Shown: positions 45,897 to 58,499 of the stretch, piece by piece
Position numbering within the stretch: the first letter of the stretch is position 1
Layout: each line of letters begins with the position of its first letter
Source of the DNA: Chrysoperla carnea
Taxonomy: Eukaryota > Arthropoda > Insecta > Neuroptera > Chrysopidae
Assembly: GCF_905475395.1 (NCBI RefSeq)
Contig: NC_058339.1
Coordinates: 37,581,172 to 37,645,171 of the forward strand
Reading direction: 5' to 3'
Length of the DNA stretch: 64,000 nt
The notes under the pieces: generated by a model
What the model saw: only the letters and a program-made list of their open reading frames with translations
Databases searched by the model: none
What the model was told of the DNA's origin: nothing
Made by a program: the position numbers and the translations under genes

Positions 45897-47480
45897 ATAA
45901 AGTCATAAAGTTAAAAAATTCGATAACAAAGGCAAATTTGATCCGATCTTATTGGAATTTTTTTTGAAACACACTTATTTTGGACCATTATTTTCAGCTG
46001 TGATGTCTATTTTTCGCTAGCTATCACTTATGTGCTTCATTCCGGGACCAAGTCTCCACATTCTTGAAATCTATTAGATCTAGGTTAATTTTGATTACAA
46101 ATTTAAAAATTATGACCCAAATTTAGAAGGATTCCATATTTGGTTTATCAAAATTGGGTAAAATTTGGGAAAGATAGAGCAAAATAAAATTTTTTGGATT
46201 TTGATGACGTCATGAAGTTAAAAAATTCAATTTTTTTGATAACAGAGGCATATTTGATCCGATTTTATTGGAATTTTTTTTGAAACCCACTAATTTTGGG
46301 TCGAACTTTTCAGCTTTGATATCAGTTGTTTGCTAGCTATCATTTATGGACTCAATTTCGGGACCAGGACTCCAAATTCTTGAAATCTATTATAGCTAGA
46401 TTAATTTTGACAATAAATTTGAAAAGTATGACCCAAATTTAGTAGAATTCCATACTTGGTTTATCAAAATTGGGTAAAATTTGGGAAAGATAGAGCAAAA
46501 TAAAATTTTTTGGATTTTGATGACGTCATGAAGTTAAAAAATTCAATTTTTTTGATAACAGAGGCATATTTGATCCGATTTTATTGGAATTTTTTTTGAA
46601 ACCCACTAATTTTGGGTCGAACTTTTCAGCTTTGATGTCAGTTTTTTGCTAGCTATCATTTATGGGCTCAATTTCGGGACCAGGACTCCAAATTTTTGAA
46701 ATCTATTATAGCTAGATTAATTTTGACAACAAATTTGAAAATTATGACCCAAATTTAGTAGAATTCCATACTTGGTTTATCAAAAGTGGGTAAAATTTGG
46801 GAAAGATAGAACAAAATAAAATTTTTTGGATTTTGATGACGTCATGAAGTTAAAAAATTTAATTTTTTTGATAACACTCACATATTTGATCCGATGTTAT
46901 TGAAATTTTTTTTCAAACCCACTAATTTTGGGTCGAACTTTTCAGCTTTGATGTCAGTTTTTTGCTAGCTATCATTTATGGGCTTAATTTCGGGACCAGG
47001 ACTCAAAATTCTTGAAATCTATTATAGCTATGTTAATTTTGACAACAAATTTGAAAAGTATGACCCAAATTTAGTAGGATTCCATACTTGGTTTATCAAA
47101 ATTGGGTAAAATTTGGGAAAGGTAGAGCAAAATTAAATTTTTTGGATTTTGATGACGTCATGAAGTGAAAAAAAATTTTTTTTTTTTTTGATAACAGAGG
47201 TATATTTGATCCGATTTTATTGGAATTTTTTTTGAACCCCACTAATTTTGGCTCGAACTTTTCAGCTTTGATGTCAGTTTTTTGCTATCTATCACTTATG
47301 TGCTTAATTTCGGGACGAGGGCTCCACATTCTTGAAATCTTTTATAGCTAGATTAATTTTGACAACAAATTTGAAAAGTATGACCCAAATTTAGTAGGAT
47401 TACATACTTGGTTTCTCAAAATTGGATAAAATTTGGATTTGATAGAGCAAAATTAGTAGGATTACATACTTGGTTTATCA
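45897..47480 (+). repeat. Satellite array, 316-bp period, five units
   Basis: The anchor gacgtcatg recurs at 46206, 46522, 46838 and 47154, exactly 316 bases apart. The first unit is partial at its left. Each unit runs through tttggattttgatgacgtca, ttgatccgatttta, gaaacccactaattttgggt, tttcgggaccaggactc and ccatacttggtttatcaaaa. Units differ by a few percent, and the left unit (45897-46190) is the most diverged. Every unit boundary I could check carries the palindrome TGACGTCA. No coding capacity. Confidence 0.92.
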
Positions 47481-47619
47481 AAATTGCCAATATGGTACTT
47501 TTTGATATCTTTTAATGAACAGCCAATATATATATATAATAATTACAATTTTAATCCAATTTTATGTGAATTACTGTGAATTATTTACTTTTTTTATTAT
47601 CAACAAAATTTCGATTTTG

Positions 47620-47990
47620 GAGGTTAATCAGTTCCTCATGCAAAATACTCCATTATCATTGAGTTACATTACAGTTTACAAAATGGATCCTACAGACCCA
47701 AGATGCAATTGACTTATTTTACACTTTCCGAACTCAAACTCACTTTTTACGTCTTGAGCACGCTATAAAAATTTCATCTCGATATCTCTTTTAGTTTTTG
47801 AGTTAGCGTGTAGACGGACGAACTGACAAACGGAAATCCAGTATGGCTATGGGAAATTAGATGATTCTATGAACACCTGTACCAAATTTTTGTTCATATC
47901 ATCAATATTTCTAAGCAATACAAACTTGAGACTAACATTAGTATAACTTCATATATATTTCATATATGTAATAGAGTATAAAAACGTTAA
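47620..47990 (-). repeat. R2 dispersed repeat, partial copy
   Basis: Directly abuts the satellite array. Shares acagtttacaaaatggatcc, caagatgcaattgactta, agcacgctataaaaatttca and the AT-palindromic end with R2. Confidence 0.6.
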
Positions 47991-48144
47991 AGGTTATAAT
48001 TTTAAATGTTTTACTGTTTTATCATCAACACCTTTTAATTTACATAAGTCATAAATAAATTGTACATATGTAACAAAACGATAAGGCTTCACCTGGTACA
48101 ACCAGTTACATTTATATTAAATGGCGATACTTTATATGGTAGGT

Positions 48145-49070
48145 AGAACCATAGTGATCCAAGCAATATTTTTCTTTAAATATAGACTTTGGCATATGGG
48201 CACGTAGAAAAAATAATTCTTCATAATTCTTCCATTTGGCAACATTTTTTTTTTTTTTCGAGAAATGAATTTGTTATTTTATTTAATTTTTTTATGTGTA
48301 ATAACGAATAGTGCTATTTCAAATAAAAATACTTAAATTTAATATTGTTTTTTCATTATTCTAATAATGGGTTATTATTTATTATTATGTATAAAGAGTT
48401 AATTTCCTACATATAAACTTAAAAACACATCTTCATTTTCTTACAAATACTCCAATCATCTTAGGGTTTCACCTCGGAATCTAACGAAATAAGCTGAATT
48501 TTTGTACAAACCATTCTTTTGAGAGTACAAACTTTGTTACTTTTTCATTTAATTATCGGTTAAATACTACCATCGATAATTAAGTCAAAAAACCGTATAA
48601 TAGACAGGGTCAATCGTGAATCCCAGTCTATTATGCTGTTTTTTTCCGTTAATTATACATAAACTACTTAATAATTATTTAATACCTTATATTTATAAAT
48701 AGATACCCAGCACTGAAGTACGTAAAGCTGAGCGCACCATATCCTGCGCCCTCTATTTCAAAAACGGTTCAACGTACAAAAAAAAGTTGCATACAAAATT
48801 TGTAGAAAATTTTATCTTCTACAACTGTCAATACGATTGAAGGCAAAAGAAACGAGATATTCACAAAAAACAGATTTTCGAGACTTTTGACCTTAAATAT
48901 CTAAGGACGCGCATGCGTGACCATATGTGACTTTTGTGACATTTATATTATCAAAAGAAAGGTTTGTACAAAAATTCAGCTTATTCCGTTCGATTCCAAG
49001 GTTGGCTACTTATTTTGATTAAGATGATCGGGTTAAAATATAAAACTGTTACTTGGATCACTATAGCTTT
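48145..49070. mobile_element. Large foldback element
   Basis: The outer inverted match is atagtgatccaag (about 48152) with its inverse (about 49047). The stronger inner match has aaataagctgaatttttgta and caaaccattctttt near 48490-48520 against the inverse near 48955-48990. The middle contains a hairpin with aatagac … gtctatt arms around 48600-48633. No coding sequence. Confidence 0.55.
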
Positions 49071-51115
49071 CCCATCTCCAAATAATACATAGTAAAAATC
49101 AAAGATTATTTATTATAACTCCACGTAACCTTTAAAATAAATACCGTGTGCATTAAGATCTAATACCATTAAGACGAAGCAAAATTCTCGCTAAAGAAAA
49201 TAATTTTTGGCAACGTTTGGCAAAAGTTCCTCCTTAACCAGCTGGTTCATTGGAGTTTAATTGCTGGTAATTTGGAGTTTAATCAAAGACAATAACACAT
49301 ACCTACGAGACCACGTATATGGCGTAATATTTGCCACAAGAAAAGATCCATTTTTAAAGACCGATAAAAAATTTCACTCAGTGCATTGTGATTAAAGAGA
49401 ATTGAAAAAAACACACTCGCACCAGGAGTCCATTGTGTTTCATTATACGTTCTTAAGTGAGTTCGTGAATGAACTTTTGAAAAAAGAATAAAAGTCACTA
49501 TGCGATTTTCTCTTCAGACGAATACTACACCAGATATGCGTTAATACCGAATGATTAAGAAAAGCACTCGTTTGCTAAATTTTAACGAACGGTTTGTACC
49601 TTGAGTACTATAGTCTTGTGACACTTAGTACTGCAAAAAAGGTGATAAATAAATATTCTTGATGTTTTCAAACCAATTTGCAACATAAAATAGTATAAGC
49701 AAGGAAATGTGTATGAGGTTGGTATAGAAAAAAATTAAACATGCAAACATTTATAGTGAAACTCTACTAGTACAACACGGAGCAAGTAATGAGCGATTTT
49801 GAAAATTCTGTTAAAAATGATTTTATTAAATTTTCTAAATAATTTGTTTATCCCCTTAAGATGTTAATAGAAAAAAATAGACCTGGAAAAAATTATACCG
49901 CAAATTTTATAGACCCGGTAATTACGAGTTGGTTAGGTTGAGTTTGTCGACTATACATGACTGGGTTTGGGGTCTGAACTTTTAAGCCCTTGCGTTCAAA
50001 AATGGTACACAATTACAGAATTTTTTTTGGCCTATTTTTTCTAAATCCCGTTAAGATACATCAAAACGTGCGTTTTTTTCTTCACAAGATAACTCACCAC
50101 CAAAAGTTAAAACAGTGAAAGGACGAATATGAAATAAATTCCAGAAATAACTTGTTCAACTAGAAGATGGTCTACGCCTGAACATTCATCATCTTATAAG
50201 AAGTTTTTAATATTCCATTTTCGTTACATGAGTTAATTTTTTTTAAAGATTTTTTACGGACATTTTATTCTCTTGGTAGAATCTAGAACGAAATCGATAT
50301 CAATTTAAAGATTGATTCAAATCGATTCAAAATGTCGAAATGATTTGCGAGAAACTCTTTCCACATGGTCGCATTGCAAACCGTGGATAGATAGGACTAA
50401 TCCATTTTGAACCAAATATTTCCCATTCATAAAATTAATGATTTTTGAAACAACCATGAGACAACATCTCTTCTCTGAATGAAGGTAGGTAAACCAGTCA
50501 TTTAATATCAAGTAGTAGATAGGTACATCGCACCTTATCTGTCCGTGTTCCACCATAAAGTCAAGTCGAAAATCATCATAAAGCCTCCAGGCAATTATTT
50601 CAATTCTGAAGGCTTACAGCTTTCTCCTAATTATCACGCATCTTAACTGTAAGCATGAGATCGAATCTTGATGTAAAAAGGCATATAGAACGAACGACTG
50701 GTAAAAACAATTTATTTTATGTATTTTAAGATGAAGGTTCTTTTATAACCTTTTCAAAATCGCTCACTATAATGCTCCACTCTTCATTTAAATTAAAAAA
50801 TAAGCATTTTAATGTAATATCCTTCCTATGTCCTAGACATTGAACCTCGATAGTACCTGAGCATATTCTACATCGTTGATGTATATAATATTGTAATGCG
50901 CAGAATATTTAAATCGATACAAAAAAAAAAACTATTTTCAAGGTTAGATGTTATAATTTATACACCTGTAGAGAAAAGAAACAATTCATAGTAGAGTTAT
51001 AAAATTCATAGTTCCTATAGTTATATATTCATTTAGAAGTTTCGCCAACAAAAATTCTATGAGAGAGAATATGACATAGGTTGGCGAAAATTCATAATTT
51101 TTCTTTAGTTTTTAA
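49071..51115. other. Spacer without recognised genes
   Basis: Minus-strand frames at 49283-49498 and 50317-50556 are open for 71 and 79 codons. Neither shows splice signals or a domain I recognise. Confidence 0.4.
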
Positions 51116-51119
51116 ACGC

Positions 51120-51360
51120 GTCAACCCTCAGTAGCTCATTTGGTTAAAGCGTTACCATTTCCGTTCGCGGTATGTTTAGGGTAGCGGGTTCGATGTTATA
51201 TGCATGAAGGAAGTGAACTCAACCTCTGAAAATAATCGAGGAGCTAATAAATGAAATTATCAGCGGAAGGTAAAACACAAATATGGTATCACAATTGGCT
51301 CTATAGCTTAAGTGTGTCCTTCGTGGGCAGACAATAAAATCTAACGTAGCCTAACTGTAG
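51120..51360 (+). mobile_element. tRNA-derived SINE, family S2
   Basis: The head has a very good A box (tagctcatttggttaaagc) and a B box (agcgggttcgatg) about 60 bases apart, as in a tRNA gene. It lacks a closing acceptor stem and continues into a unique body ending gtgggcagacaataaaatct. Single copy in the window. Confidence 0.58.
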
Positions 51361-53765
51361 TTTTAAGGTGTCGAATCCTACAAACGAAAATCTAAAATTT
51401 GTTTACTAAGTAACAAAGTTGGATAATTGATTCCAAGCAATAGTTTTCCAAATATTTAAGAAGAATGGTGGTATTTAGTCCTAAAAATGTGTCAGGACTG
51501 AATATCACTTATATCACTTATTGGCTTCTTAAGTAACAAACTATCAAAGTTGATTCTAATAAAGTTCGACGAAATAAGACAAAAATTGAAAATACAATTT
51601 TCAATATTTCGTTTAGTTTTTTATATATCAGTGCCCTTATTTCTAAAATGGTATTTATTCAAATAAAAATTGGTTCAGTCTTGGAAATAACTTTCGAAAA
51701 TTCGATGGTCACATATAATTTAATCATAAATAAACAAATTTCCTTGGTTGTAGATAGATTTTTGCGTTCCCTTTTTATTTTGAGAGATGATATCCCTCAC
51801 TGACTCGTCTAAATTTTAATATAATTAGCAGATAATGAAGTTAATATATCTACAAAGTACATTATTTTAAGTTAAATTGTCAATTAACGTCAAATAATTA
51901 TTCGAATGTTAATTAAATTAGAATACAATATAAAGGTCACGAACTAATTATTAGTTCAACATATTATAGGTATCTTATAATTAACAGTTAGTTATTTGTT
52001 CAGTTATTAATGTAATACTGTTAGTTAGGCTAAGCAAAATATTGAAAAAATGCTATCCTCTAGATCAGCTTTGAACACATTCAGAGATGAGCAATGCTTT
52101 TAAAAAGTCGAAAAAAGCTGGAATCTCACGAAACTGAACGGATTTTCTTGAATTGTAGCTAAGGATCATTGAAACTAAATCAGAATAAGGAAATTCGATA
52201 ATTTTTTTAAATTAAATATTTGATTCCAACCGAGAGATGCGGGAAAATTGGTATGTCCTATAGACATTAATTTAGTCCCAATAGGTACTTCTAAGATACT
52301 ATCTGAACTTACATAAAAATTTCCAACGCCCTATCTCAATTTGGGCGGGGCTCTTTAGAATTATAGCTAAGAATACTCTCAATCAAGTCATCTATCAATA
52401 ACCAATCTAAATCAAAATCGGTTCATTTATTTGAGAGCTACGATGCCAAAGACAGACTCATAAATACACACATTAAACACATAATACCTCCCTTTGGTTG
52501 AGTCTATGGTTCACGCACGTTTAAAATTACGTGAGTTTTCTCATATTTTAAAATCTTCCTGACTTGGTGCAAGCGAAAGTGTAGTTTTTTAGACTTTTAA
52601 TTGGAAAGGAATGGAAAGTCGTAGTATAACCTAGGATATACAACGGAAAATATCTTACTTCTGGAAAAATACCTCATTTCTCTGGAAAAATTATAGTTTA
52701 ATTAATTTAAATATATTTAATAATAAACGTAGAAATAATCGCATTTTTAGTTTTTGTCAATCTCAGTTATGAATCAAAACTGACTTTAAATGAATCTAAT
52801 TTGGCTCTGAAGATTAAGGTCAAGATTCAAATTCACTATAAGATTTTTTTGTTAACAATATTTGAAACATTTTTTTATCCAAAATTTATTTCACGAGTTA
52901 CTTGTATTGCCAAGTTAAAAAATTAACCCCAAAGTAAGTATGTTTTTTTACCCACGGACCATATATCTGAATATGTTTCAGTCTATACTTATGAAGAAAT
53001 GGTGATTTTGTCAGGATGAGTATCCCTCTATGTTAAACAATTTTTATTTGTAATATAAATTATAAATTCATTATCCACAAAAAATTTACACCGGATACTT
53101 AAAATAATATGTTACAGTGTTAGTAGTTATACGAGATATATGGCCAGCGGATATTTATTTATATCCGCTCGGATATAAGATATTATTTAGCTTAAAATGA
53201 TGACTAAACTGCGGATATTAGAAGAAATGTATGTTAATTAAATTATGTCATAATTTTTTTTTGTATTTCTTAATTAATTATAACAGTCATTAGAGCATTT
53301 TTATTAAATACTTTAGCGCCTTTAATTTTAAATCTAACTTCAGGTCCATATTCAACATTATAAAATCATTCCAAGCAGGTTAAATGGATATGGATTCCAA
53401 TGCACAAATTACAGCAACATTATCCCTCCTTCTATGTTGCGTTTTTCTTCCATCCGATTACACGAATTTAGCTTTATTTTTGTGATGAAACGAAAAACGA
53501 TTTGGCTTAATCAGAGGTGGAGTATTCATAAGGCAAATTAGGCACGTGTATACAGGCGCGAAGTAAAAAAGGGCACAGGGCACGCACGTCGAAGTTTTTA
53601 AACAAACAAAATTAAATGTGTAACTAAGTGTGCAAAAAATTACAACCCGTAGATATTGAACAGCAAGCTTTGGAACCCAATAGAAAAAGAGTATGAAAAG
53701 TACACATATAGAAGATACGGAAGAGGAAGCTCACAGCAGACGATTCTGAGGAAAATATTACTTCT
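51361..53765. other. AT-rich spacer with an R1 copy
   Basis: An R1 copy lies at about 52300-52500 (-) (aaatcaaaatcggttcattt, gagagctacgatgccaaag). No exon is called. Confidence 0.45.
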
Positions 53766-54085
53766 TCATTCGTGATAGTATATCTAGTAATTATAGATAG
53801 ACTTTTGGTTAAACTTCAAAAGAGGCGAGAATTGTACAGCATTTTTTACAAAAATTTTCATTTTTAAGCAATTTGACCATAATTTGAACAAAGAAGAAGT
53901 TTATAATAGAGCAAGTAATACAATCGTTACAAGCGATGCATTTTGGTGATTTAGAAAGGTGCTTTTTTGATGAATGTATCCACTCACATTCTTATTTAAC
54001 AACGATAGCTCCACCCGGAGAACTGCGTCGAACAACAAACGCAATTTTACAGGTTCTAAGAAGTAAAGAACTAAAAACGGGTCTT
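53765..54085 (+). pseudogene. Degenerate ZMYM1/hAT-like transposase-derived fragment
   Basis: The reading starts around VIVYLVIIDRLLVKLQKRRE, continues after a frameshift with FLSNLTII, and after a stop with SLQAMHFGDLERCFFDEC and IHSHSYL. This order of helices and the LVIID … FLSNL … FDE(L)xH pattern resembles the C-terminal part of zinc-finger MYM-type 1-like proteins derived from hAT transposases. At least one frameshift and one in-frame stop are present. Assigned by memory of the family only. Confidence 0.42.
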
Positions 54086-55780
54086 TATTGATTACGGTCG
54101 GGGGCTAATTTTTTTAAATGCCTCATTTTTTAAAATGCAATATCAATAATATATCGCGAAATCCATTATTTTTCTTAAATGTACAAACCGTACCCCTAAA
54201 ACTTTTAGAATACAATTACCCTAATAAGACTCTGGAAACGACTACAGTCGTGTGATTACGGTCAATCGATGAAGACGGTGCGTCGTTTTCTTAACTTCCT
54301 GTATGGCGACTTTTGATCGAACATTATAGAGATGCATGAATGCTGCCAGGGTTAGCTAAAAGTTGAAAAACTTCTCATTTGATAAAACCGATATTTAGAG
54401 TTAGAAAATAATATAAAGTATTTTAATATTGATTCTCTAATTTTTACCCTATTTCATTCCAATCTGGTATTAATTTGACCTATTTCAAATGGTATATATA
54501 TCTTAAAATAGGTCAAACTATCAGATTCTGCTTCAACTAAATTGTATTTCAAATCTAATAATTTTACTGCAATCTAATAATAATAAATCGAATCACAAAG
54601 GTAGGTATTTCTATTTGATATAGAAAAAACTTTATTATTCAGGTTGAAGAGCTATCCAATATATATTTGATAACTTTATACAGGGTGCCACTAAAGTTGG
54701 CTACAATTTTCCCAACAACTTTCTGCCTAATACTAATATTTATAGAACAAATAATGTTATTTTATAGTCTAGAAATTTATTGGCCAGATCGTGGATGATA
54801 ATCTTAAGCATTTCCGTCAATTATAATCCACAAAAATAGTTTAAAAATTTTCTTTTAGGTTTATAATTGGCCATGAACATTTTTATGTGATTAAAATAAA
54901 TCGATTATTTTGTATAATAGGGTTTCCTTGTTTGAATAATAAAATCATACACCTGCATTTTCAATCCACTAAAATTATTATTATCAAAAATAATTGAATA
55001 TGCATTTTTAATCATATTTTCTACGAAAATATAGACTTATGCACTATATGGAAAGTTAACGAGAGGAAGGGTGTGGGTTGAATGAAAACCTTTAGGAGAT
55101 AACTTATCGAGCTTTGGGGACGTTTGATCACCCTTTAGTTCAAATGAGCTGAAAAACTATTTAGGGTTGTTTATCATAGTCGAAACAATATTATAGAAGT
55201 AATTTCGATATATTTGGGATCGGTACCCTATTGAGCTAGAGAATTGAACATTTGTGTATAGGTCGGTTGTGTAGGTCAAGTATGTAGTTTTTGGAGGTAT
55301 CCACTTCTGAGTCCCCTTTAATCCTTTTTATGTCAATATATAACATTTTTTTGCGAACTTGTGGACAGCTTTTGAAGAGAGTTAACTTATTGTATATGAA
55401 TAAAGTTTGACGATGTTCAGTGCCGTTCAGTGCCGTTTGGCGGTGTTAATTTTCCAACATTCCCGCTCATTCTTTTATATCAAAATATGGTTTTCTCTTT
55501 TTGTTTGTCATCTTATGAGGGGGAAATATGATCTCAGTGATAAAGTTCTTCGGCTTATGACAGAGAGCAGACCTCAATATGTTTTTTATAAGGTTTCATT
55601 TATTTTTTTATTGGTAATGAATTATATAATTGAATTGTTTTTTAATCGATAAATTATGATATTGGTATTACTTTTGCAGTAACTATGACTAACTAAAAAA
55701 ATAATAAGAAATTTCTCTGAATGAAATATTTTAAGCAAAATTGGCTCCAAAAAAATGCGTCCTGGTAGATTTTTAATTAA
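54086..55780. other. Spacer without recognised genes
   Basis: No exon, tandem repeat or mobile-element end that I can define. An 81-codon plus-strand frame at 55407-55652 is not supported. Confidence 0.4.
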
Positions 55781-55784
55781 TTAA

Positions 55785-56420
55785 ATATTTTTATACCATG
55801 TATATATGAAATATACATAGTATATTAAGTTTCGTCCCAAGTTTGTAACGCTTAAAAATATTGATGCTACGAAAAAAATTTTGGTATAGGTGTTCATAGA
55901 ATCACCTAATTAATCCATTTTCGGTTGTCCGTCCGTCCGTCCGCCCGTCTGTGGACACGATAACTCAAAAACGAAAAAAGATATCGATTTGAAATTTTTA
56001 CAGCGTACTCAGGACGTAAAAAGTGAGGTCAAGTTCGTAAATGAGCATCATAGGTCAATTGGGTCTTGGGTCCGTAGGACCCATCTTGTAAACCGTTAGA
56101 GATAGAACAAAAGTTTAAATGTAAAAAATGTTACTTATAGATAAATAAAAAACTTTTGTTTGAAACATTTTTTTGTAAACATCACTGTTTACCCACGAGG
56201 GCGTTAAATAGGTGCAAATTTTATAGTATGTATTACTTAATATAGGAATATCAGTTGTGTGTGTGTTGTGTATTTAAAAGTGAATATCTTTTGTTATTTA
56301 CGTGACGTCAACACTTTCTATACGATTGCGCATCAACACTGTCTATACATGGTATTTCAACAATTAACTCAGTCAATTGTTTATGGTGTCTTTAAAATTG
56401 CATACCATTTTTTGTTTTTT
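55785..56420 (+). repeat. R2 dispersed repeat, best copy
   Basis: Starts with the palindrome-rich ataccatgtatatatgaaat and continues through gtttgtaacgcttaaaaata, a (gtcc)n tract, gataactcaaaaacgaaaaa, ggtcaattgggtcttgggtc, the aaacttttgtttgaaacatt block and caattaactcagtcaattg. About 630 bp, non-coding. It is the reference for the inverted copies. Confidence 0.68.
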
Positions 56421-57479
56421 TAGGTTAATGATTAAATTTGTATTAAAGTGAATCTGTTTTTAAGATTTATGTTAATTATTTAATATTGCGTGAAGTATTT
56501 ACTTTTTTAATTTATAAATTTATAACGTTTTATATAATTTATTTTAATTTATATACACTAATTAACTGTATACATTGATCGAATCGAAGTATTTTTAAAT
56601 ACCCACTAATTAATGTTTATTATTTAATTAATTCGTAGTGTAGGTATGTAATCTGGAGAAAGTCATCCCTTTTAAGGAAGTGCACAAATAATTGGTTTTC
56701 TTTCTAATTGTATCAAGAAAAAAAAAATTGAATGAAGGAAAAGTTTTTAACGAACTGTGTATTTAAAATAAGAAAAATACATTGGAATATGAATAAATAA
56801 AAATACATAAATAATACATTAATATCGATTTAGAAAATATTTCAAACGATTTGGGATTTTCCTTGACCTAAGAGAGTCCGGTTCCTAAAATGGCCCATAG
56901 TAATATCAAGTTGAGATTCGTGGTTGAAATTATTTGTTCTTTATTTTCAACTTTGATCATGAAAATACGAAATTTTTCGTTATTTGTCTTGGTTATCGAA
57001 ATATCGAAAGCTAAATAATTAAACAAAATTTTCAATTTTCGATATTTTAAAAATTACTCCGCATATCGAAAAATTTTAATGATAATCATTATGTTAATCA
57101 TTTACAGTGGAAAAAAAAGCATTAATCATGTGAAATCTGTAACAAAAACTTTTCGTATAAGAGATTAACTACAACATAAATGTAGTAAAAAAACCGAGGA
57201 AAAACCTGATATTTGTAATAGAACATTTTATGATAGAAGCCAAAAATTCTTAATAAATAGGGTCTATGAATAGTTATTACTACACTGTATCCGAATGACT
57301 TAATGTGTTTCGGTTTAGAAGCATGTGTTTTCGGTTTATACTTATTCGGTTTTCTCACTCAAATCTCGGATAAGTATAAACTTTAATTTTTTTTTAATGA
57401 ATTTATTAATATGATTTTTTGCAAATCAATTAAATTAATTTGAATACGCATTTATTTTGGAATAAGTTAAATTTATTTA
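56421..57479. other. AT-rich spacer with an R4 fragment
   Basis: About 56900-57085 matches part of R4 (cttggttatcgaaatatcg, aattaaacaaaattttcaat). Nothing else is recognised. Confidence 0.45.
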
Positions 57480-57850
57480 TTCATTAGGTTAATATAATTT
57501 TCTCACTGATATTGCCTGTTTAAATTGTATGTATATATGTCGGGTCATATGGCGATGTGGTGAGCGAGTCCGACTGTTAGTACTAAGATCGTAGGTTCGA
57601 AACCCACTAAGGTACAAAATTTTTTTTTCCCTACGTTATTAATTTAAGTTTGTGTAACAATCCCACAGGTGTTTTAGTCACTCAAAGTTTTTCATTAGGT
57701 TTGTACAGCTTTATCACCGATAATGTCTCTTGATATTGTTTCATCATATAAGAGGTGTCGCAGCTCGGTGTTAAGCGGGTGCGACTCGTAGATCGAAGGT
57801 CTATGGTTCAAAGCTCGGGCAAATAAAAATTGTAAATTTTTTCTCTACAT
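57480..57850 (+). mobile_element. Two tRNA-derived SINE heads in tandem, family S3
   Basis: Two related blocks each begin tcattaggt, then a ttntcacngat-like stretch, then a tRNA-like segment. The first has gatgtggtgagcgagtccga and B box gtaggttcgaaaccca (about 57590). The second has gtgtcgcagctcggtgttaa and ctatggttcaaagctc (about 57805). A third block is at 59850-59990. B boxes and spacing fit a tRNA ancestor. No acceptor stem closes, so these are not tRNA genes. Confidence 0.6.
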
Positions 57851-58499
57851 TTCATGTTCTGATTTATTCAAATTAATTTCATTAATTTAAATGCGTGTTA
57901 AATTTCCGCGCTTTTTTCGGGTGTGGTCAATCAAAATTATTCATTAGGTCAGTAGTGTTTCATCGTTCATAGTGGACAGTTGGTTACATTTGTGCTTTGT
58001 GTTTCACCTTCATTTGACTTCCAAACGTCAAATTTCATTTTCGAATTTGTTTCTGAGTAAGTTTTTGTTTTAATTTACATTTTTCTTATTCTTTTTTTGT
58101 ACATTGTAAAGTTCTATATTATATTTAATTTGTTTCACATTTTGTCCAAATACTTTTTTACACAAAACTTTTAATATTAATTTAAAAAAATTATGTTTGA
58201 ATCATTTGTTTATTTTTTCCAATTGAAATCACATTCTAGAATTAGTTGTTTTATTATTAGTGATTGACTACAAGTATTTTTATTTGATTTCAAAATTTTT
58301 CGAGCTTGTGTTTATTCCCAAGAGATTCAATCTCATTTATACAAAATTTATTTATAATAAATATAACAAAATGAATATGTACTATGGTTCGATAAAATTT
58401 TTTGACGTTAGTGTTATTTTAGATGTAGAATTTACTAATAAACACACAGTTTTAATATTAATAATTATAATTTTTATTTAAAGACGTTCATTCATCAAC

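Noticed and set aside
50317..50556. 79-codon minus-strand frame
   Set aside because: Checked for mariner/Tc1 transposase motifs and found none; no splice sites.
51120..51200. Functional tRNA gene
   Set aside because: A and B boxes are good, but the acceptor and anticodon stems do not close and the sequence continues into a SINE body.
57535..57615. Functional tRNA gene
   Set aside because: The B box is good but the acceptor stem is absent, and three diverged copies share extra flanking sequence, as in a SINE.
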